64,000 bases of DNA. Source: Doris montereyensis. Lineage: Eukaryota > Mollusca > Gastropoda > Nudibranchia > Dorididae. The stretch lies in assembly GCA_037039925.1 (NCBI GenBank), contig JAXRKP010002057.1, positions 1-64,000 on the forward strand. Reading direction: 5' to 3'. Positions 52,401 through 61,400 of this stretch are shown here, one piece after another (the first letter of the stretch is position 1; every line of letters begins with the position of its first letter). Both the position numbers and the translations under genes were made by a program. Under the pieces are notes generated by a model. It had not been told where the DNA came from and did not search any database. It saw only the letters and a program-made list of their open reading frames with translations.

Positions 52401-55400
52401 TTACTGACAAATATAGTGACACTGAAAAGGAGAAAAAACAAAAACAAAAAACAAAATAAAAAGTTCCCAAGCAGGGGAGTGAATGAAGGCAATTGAAACA
52501 GGAAAATAAATAAATAATGCAAAGCTTGGATTCGTCTGAAATGAAAGAACGGCTTACAACCTCCTGATGTTACTTTTGAAGAGATTCTAAGGTCAAACAA
52601 ACTTTGTGTTGGAAACAACTTTCCCATAGACCCTTGTCAGATGCAAGGTACAACATTGATAACCCCAAGAAAGAAAAACTGATAGTGCTCAGTCTAGCTT
52701 TTACTGTGAACAAACCAAAAGTATATTTACTTCTTTATTATGAATAACCTTAATAGATCAAACCAAGAATATAGTTACTTCTTTAATATGAACAACCCCA
52801 ATAGAACAAACTAAAAATATAGTTACTTCTTTAATATGAATAACCATAATAGAATAAACCAAAAGTATAGTTACTTCTTTAATATGAATAACCCCAATAG
52901 ATCAAACCAAAAATATAGTTACTTCTTTAATATGAACAACTCCAATAAAACAAACCAAAAGTATAGTTACTTCTTTAATATGAACCCCAATAAAACAAAC
53001 AAAAAGTATAGTTACTTCTTTAATATAAACAACCCCAATAGAACAAACCAAAAGTATAGTTACTTCTTTAATATGAACAACCCCAATAAAACAACCTGAA
53101 AGTATAGTTACTTCTTTAATATGAACAACCCCAATAGAACAAACCAAAAGTATAGTTACTTCTTTAATATGAACAACCCCAATAAAACAACCTGAAAGTA
53201 TAGTTACTTCTTTAATGTGAATAACCTCAATCTTCTATCCCTTCTAATAGGTTTTGTTTCACTTTAAAAAAATTATCTTCATGTCCTGTCAATTCCTAGC
53301 CCCAGGCAGGAAAGAAAGGAAAAAGAACTCTTGGGATAGTTCTCATAAATAAGAACAAAAATGAATCTTGTTTATCTATGCATTATGATACCTGTTGATC
53401 CTTCCTAAAACAGATATGTTGTGTCAAAGCTTTGAAAATGCAGTGATTGTTCAATTCAATACGACGAACACTGCGAGAAAGATTTTTCTAATTTTTTAAG
53501 TTTTACTATAATTGAACCTGAATCTGGAAATTTTAAGTCCTATCCAAATTTTAAAAAAATATGCATTATTATGTTGTCGGAGATTTAAAATCTCACTAAT
53601 GGTGAATACTTGTTCTCGGTTTCATTCTTTTCCTTTATGCGAAATATAACGAACATACATATGTTGATATCTTGCATATGGTAAATAATGGTTTATAATA
53701 AATATTAATATTGATTTGAAGATGTTGGAATGATATAAGCCCTATTTCCAACACAAGCAAAGCAAAGCCTTTATTTTAAATCCACAAGCTATCCAATAAC
53801 ACGTTACAATATAAGTGTCAACAGCAAATTCAGTCTCTGATGGCATGTCTTCAAAGGTCAATGTCAAATGCATGCAGATTAGACAGCCATGGCAATAAGC
53901 CGTTTCCAACAACTGGTTTTAAAAAATTCCCCCCCCCCAAATATGCTTGTATTTTCCTTATTTTTTTTACAGATCTGGTGGCATGTCTTCAAAGGTCAAT
54001 GTCAAATGCATGCAAATTGGACAGCCATGGCAATAAGCCGTTTCCAACAACTGGTTTTAAAAGCCCCCCCCCCCCCCCCCCCCCCCAAACGCTTGTATTT
54101 TCCACCTAAATCAATCTTTTTTTTTCACAGATCAATAATGCCCCCCCCCCCCCCCCCCCAAGGAACTATTTTACAAAAATTATGAAGAATGACTTCACAT
54201 AGCCGAAAATAAAATTAAAATAATTTTTTTTAATGACTAACAAGGCTTGAGGGTCTTTGTTAAATTAAAAACTAAAGCATTACCGTACTATCGTATTCAT
54301 AATAACAGAAATTAAACAAATGGGAAACACCGCTGAATGTGGAAATCTCCCAAAAATAAAAGGCAAAGAACCGTGGGCTAAAAAATGCTAAAGAGAAAGG
54401 GGGTTGAAGAGGAAGATAAGGGATAGGAAAAGAAGATTGCGTATAACACGGCATTTAAGCTCTTCAAATGAACAGCCCAGGAGGTTGCATGCGTTCCATA
54501 CACATAATAAATGCACAAGATTGACACATACACAGTTTGGCTTTTTTTTTCTTTTACTCTTGTCTTTAAAAAAATTCATCTAAGGCAAATGGTCAAAAAC
54601 TTGGAATGGAAAATATAACAGCTGAATAAAAGGAATGTCTGCTGTACACCATGCGAAACTGTGAAACTGTCTGAGCAGTTACCTCATTGACAATATACTC
54701 TAGCAGTTCAAATATGGCCATGGGCAGTGGCCCGTCCCGGTGAATACTTCCATGTCACCTGGACAAGCTGCAAAGGAACTCCACAGTTGGACTCAACAAG
54801 AAAACACAAAGAGAACATTACAATGGACAAACTATGGGCAAGGGTTATGGATAAAAAAAATCATGTTTGGCTCCAGCATAGGAAACAATGATGAATGTAC
54901 GTGACATAGAAAGAAAAGAGAAAAAAAGCTTTGAGATGAATGCCAGGCGAAGGTGAAGACGACGGCTATTCATGGCAGCATATTAATGGCAATAGTAATA
55001 TGACCTGATGACGTATGATACAGCTTCAACTCATGGCATGATATATGGAAAGATGAGTCATATCACGGAAGAACGGAAAATAAAGCTAATACATACATAT
55101 TAACATTATCTCTTTTCAAAGTTTAAATGTAGCTATAGGTTAGTAACTTATGTATAATGTGAAAGATAACCACATATGAAGGACAAAATTACCATATACA
55201 GTGACAATGAGTAGATTTGAGATACTCTACATGATGCACTATGTAGAAACTGGCAATATATCACTCTCAGTGAGCTTGTTTTTTTCATAATGACAGTCTA
55301 AAAAAAACAAAAGTAATACATATAATACATATTTTAAAAACATTGTGTCTTTCTACTAGCAGCCAAGGAAGCCGAGGCCAACAGGATCCCAATGTTAAGC

Positions 55401-58400
55401 CTTGAGTCAAAGTGAAGAAAAGCACAGAAAACACAAACTTATTCTATAACTAGTGAGTCTTTTAGGGGGCGACCTGTAAAGCTCAATAGGATATGTATTA
55501 GAAGACAGTCCCTCAGTCTATGAATACTGTAAAACCACTAAAACTCAACAAGATATGCACTAGAAGATAGTCACTCAGTCTATAAATACTGTAAAACACC
55601 TAATGCTCAACAGGAAGCACTAGAAGCCAGTCACCAAGACTTTAAATAATGTAAAACTGCTAAAGCTTGAAAGGATGCAATAGAAGATAATCACCCAGTT
55701 TATAAATATCGTAAAACTGCTAACGCTCAACAGGATGCACTAGAAGATAGTCACCCAATCAATAAATACTGTAAAACCAGTCTATAAACGCTGTAAAAAC
55801 GCTAAAGCTCAACATAATGCACTAGAAGATAGTCACCCAGTCTATAAAGACTGTAAAACCGCTAAAGCTCAACAGGATAAGCACTAGAAAATAATCACCC
55901 AGTCTATAAACACTGTAAAAACGTTAAAGCTCAACATAATGCACTAGAAGATAGTCACCCAGTCTATAAAGACTGTAAAACCACTATAAGCTCAACATAA
56001 TGCACTAGAAGATAGTCATCCAGTCTATAAATACTGTAAAACCACTATAAGCTCAACATAATGCACTAGAAGATAGTCACCCAGTCTATAAAGACTGTAA
56101 AAGCTATAAGCTCAACATGATGCATTAGAAGATAGTCATCCAGTCTATAAATACTGTAAAACCGCTATAGGCTCAACAAGATGCACTAGAAGATAGTCAC
56201 CCAGTCTATAAATACTGTAAAACCGCTAAAACTCAACAGGATGGACGAGAAAATAGTCACTGTCTATAAATACTGTAAAACCGCTAAAGCTCAACAGGAT
56301 AAGCACTAGAAAATAGTCACCCAGCTTATAAATACTGTAAAACTGCTAAAGCTCAATAGGATATGCACTACAATATAGACACTCAGTCTATATATATATA
56401 CTGTAAAACCCTACAGGACACACAAGACCCAGTCTATAAATACTGTAAATCCTGCTGGTGAAGAGCCATCTCATTTGAAAACAAAACAATGTTTCTATAG
56501 TATGAGAGCACTGTATTGTAAGAAGGACAGAGCATTGAGAGAGCTTGAGATGGACGGATGAGTTGTTACACTGAAATTTACTATATACACCATATGCAGT
56601 GATCTCAGGGTGAATTGAGAGGAAACAGCAAGATAAAACATAGGTGAAACAGTAGAAGGAAAGAAGTAGAACTGACCAGTAATGCCCACCAACTGCCCAC
56701 ATGGATGAATGGACAGGTCATGTACATGAAATGAAAACTGATGCATCGGCAAAATTGAGCTGCATGCAGACAGATGACCTCGAGAAAGAAGTTCAGTGCC
56801 TCGAGCTTCACAGTTATTTAGTGGGCAAAGTTTTAACGTAATAACACAGCTTAAACAACATGAATCAGTCGGGGAAGAGATAAGAAGATATGACATATTT
56901 CTGTCATTTCATTCAAAAGAAGATAAAAAAGACTTTTAAAAGTCAGACATGAACATGGAAGAAAGTTTCACAGAAAGAATTGGCTACTGTGATCAGTTTC
57001 AAGAAAGTATGAGAAAAAGGTATCATTTACAGTGAAAATGACATTAGATTTACAACGTTAACTAGTACCTATCAGCGTTATTCTCTTGGCCTGAGAAAAT
57101 AATTTTCACCTCTGATTTCATTCATTAATCTCAAACAAGCTATTGAAATGTCAAAGATGAATATACATATGAGACAACCCTCAGTAGAATCTTTAAAATG
57201 CAAAACAAATTGAAAGAGTAAATCACTAGTTAATTTTCTCATATCCTCTTTTACAAGACACTCAATGATATAAACCATGATATCAATGTGAAAAGAGGAA
57301 AGAAAGGCATGACGTACCTTTGAGTGGTTTCCCCGTTCTAGCAGCATCCATGTGTTCTTCGTCAGGTTTCTCACCAAAGATGCTGGCCAAGTCATGGGGC
57401 TCTGGTGGGGGAACAGGGTAACGCCCTATGGACATTTCCACCAGGGAAAGACCCAAGCTCCAAATATCCGACTGTACGGGAGTAATGAGTACCCTGCAAA
57501 CGCTCAGGCTGAATGGAAAATAAAACAGTTGGAAGAGGGTTTATAACACAAAAGTTTTACCTTTTCTGTAGATGCAGTCGTTTTCAATGGAAAGTTTAAC
57601 ATTTACACCAAACGGAGAACAATCCTTCCTTTGATATTCGATTCAGGAGAGGGAGAAAAAGGTTGAGAGAGATCAAAGAAAAGAAACAGAGAAGAAGAAA
57701 AGGACGGAGACGAAATAACAGATATAAAAAAACACCCTTTTCATTCTAAAAGAAAGAACAAAATCTAAGAAATGTTTTAATGACATATATACATAAAAGA
57801 AAATTGAAACTATCACTGGCTACAATGTACCTAAAAAAAACAAATACAAACAAAAATAACTATAACTTACTGGAACTATAAAATTTTGTGGCTACAAAAG
57901 ACAAATACATGGAAATTGAGACTATAACTTACAGCCAACAATAAAATTTTGTCCCTACGGAGGATAAATATAATGGAAATTGAGACTACAACTTACAGGC
58001 AACAATAAAATTTTGTCCCTACAAAGGATAAATATAATGGAAATTGAGACTATAACTTACTGCCATGTATGATCTCGTTCCTACAAAAGAATTGGCCATG
58101 GAATCAATCAGCTGACCACTGACACCAAAATCACAGATTTTAATTTCTCCCCTTGAGTTGACAAGGATATTGGAAGGCTTGACATCTAGTCATAAAGATA
58201 AATTAGAAATAACCCAAACATGACAGGGATAAAATGACACCAGCAGCATGACATATAGAACGTACACATTTTTGTATAAGGCCGAAAACACCCAGAAGTA
58301 TGAAAATGCATTTTTTGCCTTCTCACTCTGATTGTAATAAAAGGTGAGAAGGTAGGGTTGATTTTTCTGTGTCATTTCATTTATGAACTTTATCCTAGAG

Positions 58401-61400
58401 GCACAAGCAGTATTGAGATAAAAAATAAGAATTTTCAGTGTATTTTATGTGGCCTTAAAGTGTCTAAACTGCCGGAATCCAGGCATCGTACATTTCCTTT
58501 TCCAAGGGGCTTTAAAAGAGTGGGTCTGAAGTATATGTGCCAGACCTATTTCAAAGTAGAAGTCAGTTGGCCCTGTGAGAGAAGATACATAATATTACAA
58601 AAACACATTTTGTTTGGTTTGATTTTCAATTTTTAACCCCTGTGCTAAAGATGCAATGTAGTGTTATCCTGGCTCTCATGATGTCGCGCAATCAATGATA
58701 GTGACAGCCTCTTTCTGGTATACAAAATACTCGTTTCCAGTCGCGACGCCACCATATTTTGCGGCGAGTGCATCGTTCAAACGTTATTCTTATTCAGATA
58801 AACACATGAGCGGGCGAAATTCTAAGGAAAATTGAATATTGTGTTTAGATCTATTTATGAACTGGATTTTGGATTATTCCCTGAATTAAGATGAGTAAAG
58901 GATGGATATTCATATGATTACATTTGGTGAGCGAGATATTTGTGAGTAAGAATGAATATCGGCTTAAACCGATCTTAGATCTAACGATCCTTTCTGAAAA
59001 GCATTTGAGCAAAATTAAAAGATTATCTTCCTGTGCCAACGTGACTCTATTAAATGTAGGACCGGTGGAATTGGTTATTATTCCTATTTTTTTCCAGGAT
59101 TAAGTTGTTAACAGTACCTTTTGACTCATCATACGTTTATCAACTACAAAACTGAGAGACACGATCAAATGAGTTATGGCGACCATGTCGAAATTCGGTA
59201 CCCCGCGATATGTACTCAAATCTTTCTTTGAATGTTGTTTTGGTGTGTCTTTTGTCTTTATTTACTTCATTGGAAGGTTATTATGTGTTACTCTAGTGTC
59301 ATGTCAAATTGTATATTATACACAGATACATTTTAGAATGCAGACATGAAAAAGAATTCATTCCACAACCGTATTTCATTCACAAACTTATCTTAGGAAA
59401 GTTGTCGATGCCATTCTTCATTCAATATGTTTTATTACCATTATTTTTCAATATGAAAATACAAAACAAACGCATTTTAAAAGACACGATGACCAGTAGT
59501 TGCCTTCTATAGAAAAAAAAAAAGGGAAGAATCCTGAACAATACGCCAGGCATTTAGAAATGCAAATAGTGGCAAAAAAAAGAATAAATGATTAGGTGCT
59601 ATCATTTGTTGTTTTTTTTTAATGACATTTTTTTCACCCAATTACTGTGCATAATTTTCAATTCATTCGCCAGTCATGCCTTTATTGATGTTTTAATTGC
59701 TTTATAAATTATCTATCTTTTATATAGTTTTTGATCAATGGGATTTTTCTATTTTGAAATACTTTCATTTATTTAATGGAAATGTGTTCATTTATTTCAA
59801 CCCAAAATTATCTTCCCTTGTTCTTTTGTGTTGACGTAACACATTAGTATGACATATGCTTTTATGAGCAACTTAAAGTTACAACTGAGTTCTGAAAGTA
59901 CTACACTGAATCATTGTCGATGAAAATCATGAAAGGAAGAATTTACATCTATATATATATTAACTTTACCAAATCAAGAATTGTATCGTTACTGTCATAA
60001 TCAGGCATCTGCCGTATTGAGGCATCTGCCCGCCCTTGTAAATTTTATATTCGGAATCTGTGAACTTTATGCTAAATTTTGATACCAAATTTGGTATTAC
60101 TTTTCAATTTTAAAATTTGCCAAAATGGGTCCCAAAAGAAAACGTTGTTCAGCTCTGAGTGTTTTCATCACGTAATTGTCATAAAAACAATCTTCAGACC
60201 TGCCACTTCCAAAATCCTAAAATCAAGATAAATTCAGTATAACATACACCAGGATGTGAGGAAAAGAATCAGGATTGTTAATCGAGAAAGGGGATCCTAA
60301 CTTACTGCACTTTGTAGGTATCCTGTGACCAATAGATTGCAATGGCGACGGGTTGACACAAACCAAAACATCAAAATCATTCAGTAAATATCTATGAGGC
60401 CTTTTCTCAGTCGAAAACAATAGAAAATGAATTATCTACACAACATAGACATTTAGATACATAAATGGTATGTATACACAAAGCAGTTCCTTGAAAACAC
60501 AAATCTATTTATTTTGGCTTTAGCACTGCTCAGTTAACTGTCTGAAGGCTTGAAGGAAAAACAACACTCCCCTATGGAAATGGTTTTGGTATTCAGTAAG
60601 AGAATGGCATCAGTAAGACTAAGAGAATGTCCTCAGTAAGACTAAGAGAATGTCTTCAGTAAAACAATGTCACCAGTCAAAGAATGGCACCAGTAAGAAA
60701 ATGTAATTTAGCAAGTCTCTTGACACGTTGGCCTCGCTTCCATTTTGTTTTCTCATCAAAGAGAACACTCGCTCTGAATTAGCATTACTGTGGGATATGA
60801 CACGCAGACCCTTCATAAAATGAGCCAGTGCCTCATATCTATAACCACCGGTGGACTCAACCCTATTTGCTGAGATTTTGCTCCACAAAACATCTATCCT
60901 TGTGGATAGATCATCAAGGCTATGTAGAGGTCTAGCTGAAATATGCAAAAGATTTTCAGTCTCTACATGTCATTGTTCACAACCAAGCACTGGAAGAGAC
61001 ACGCCCAAATCTAACAGAGGCAAACTTTACTTTGTAGCAAAGGTTCGTGTCTAGTACTTCAGCATGAGCCAGGGCGTCCACTTTTAAAAGCAGATTTTCA
61101 AAAATATAATGGATGGAGGAAGAGACAAATTTCTGTACATCCTCTTCTAAAGGCATATTTTTAAAGATATAGTGGAAGGAGGAAGAGAACAATTTCTGTA
61201 CATCCTTTTCTAAAGGCAGACTACTTTTTGAAATCTTCTCCCATGGTTTGGTTGAGCTGCCTAGACTTGGACCTGCCACATTTGAAAGATTTAGCTATTT
61301 CGCTATCTGGAAACTTTGCTCTTAACAAGTTGCCTGCATGATCTGCTGTAGCAAGATTTAAATTAGGCTCCACTAAGAAGGCCCAACATAGCATTTCAGC

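Noticed and set aside
57352..57546. + strand frame beginning [12 protein letters not shown]
   Set aside because: Antisense shadow of the MEK PERLQG exon.
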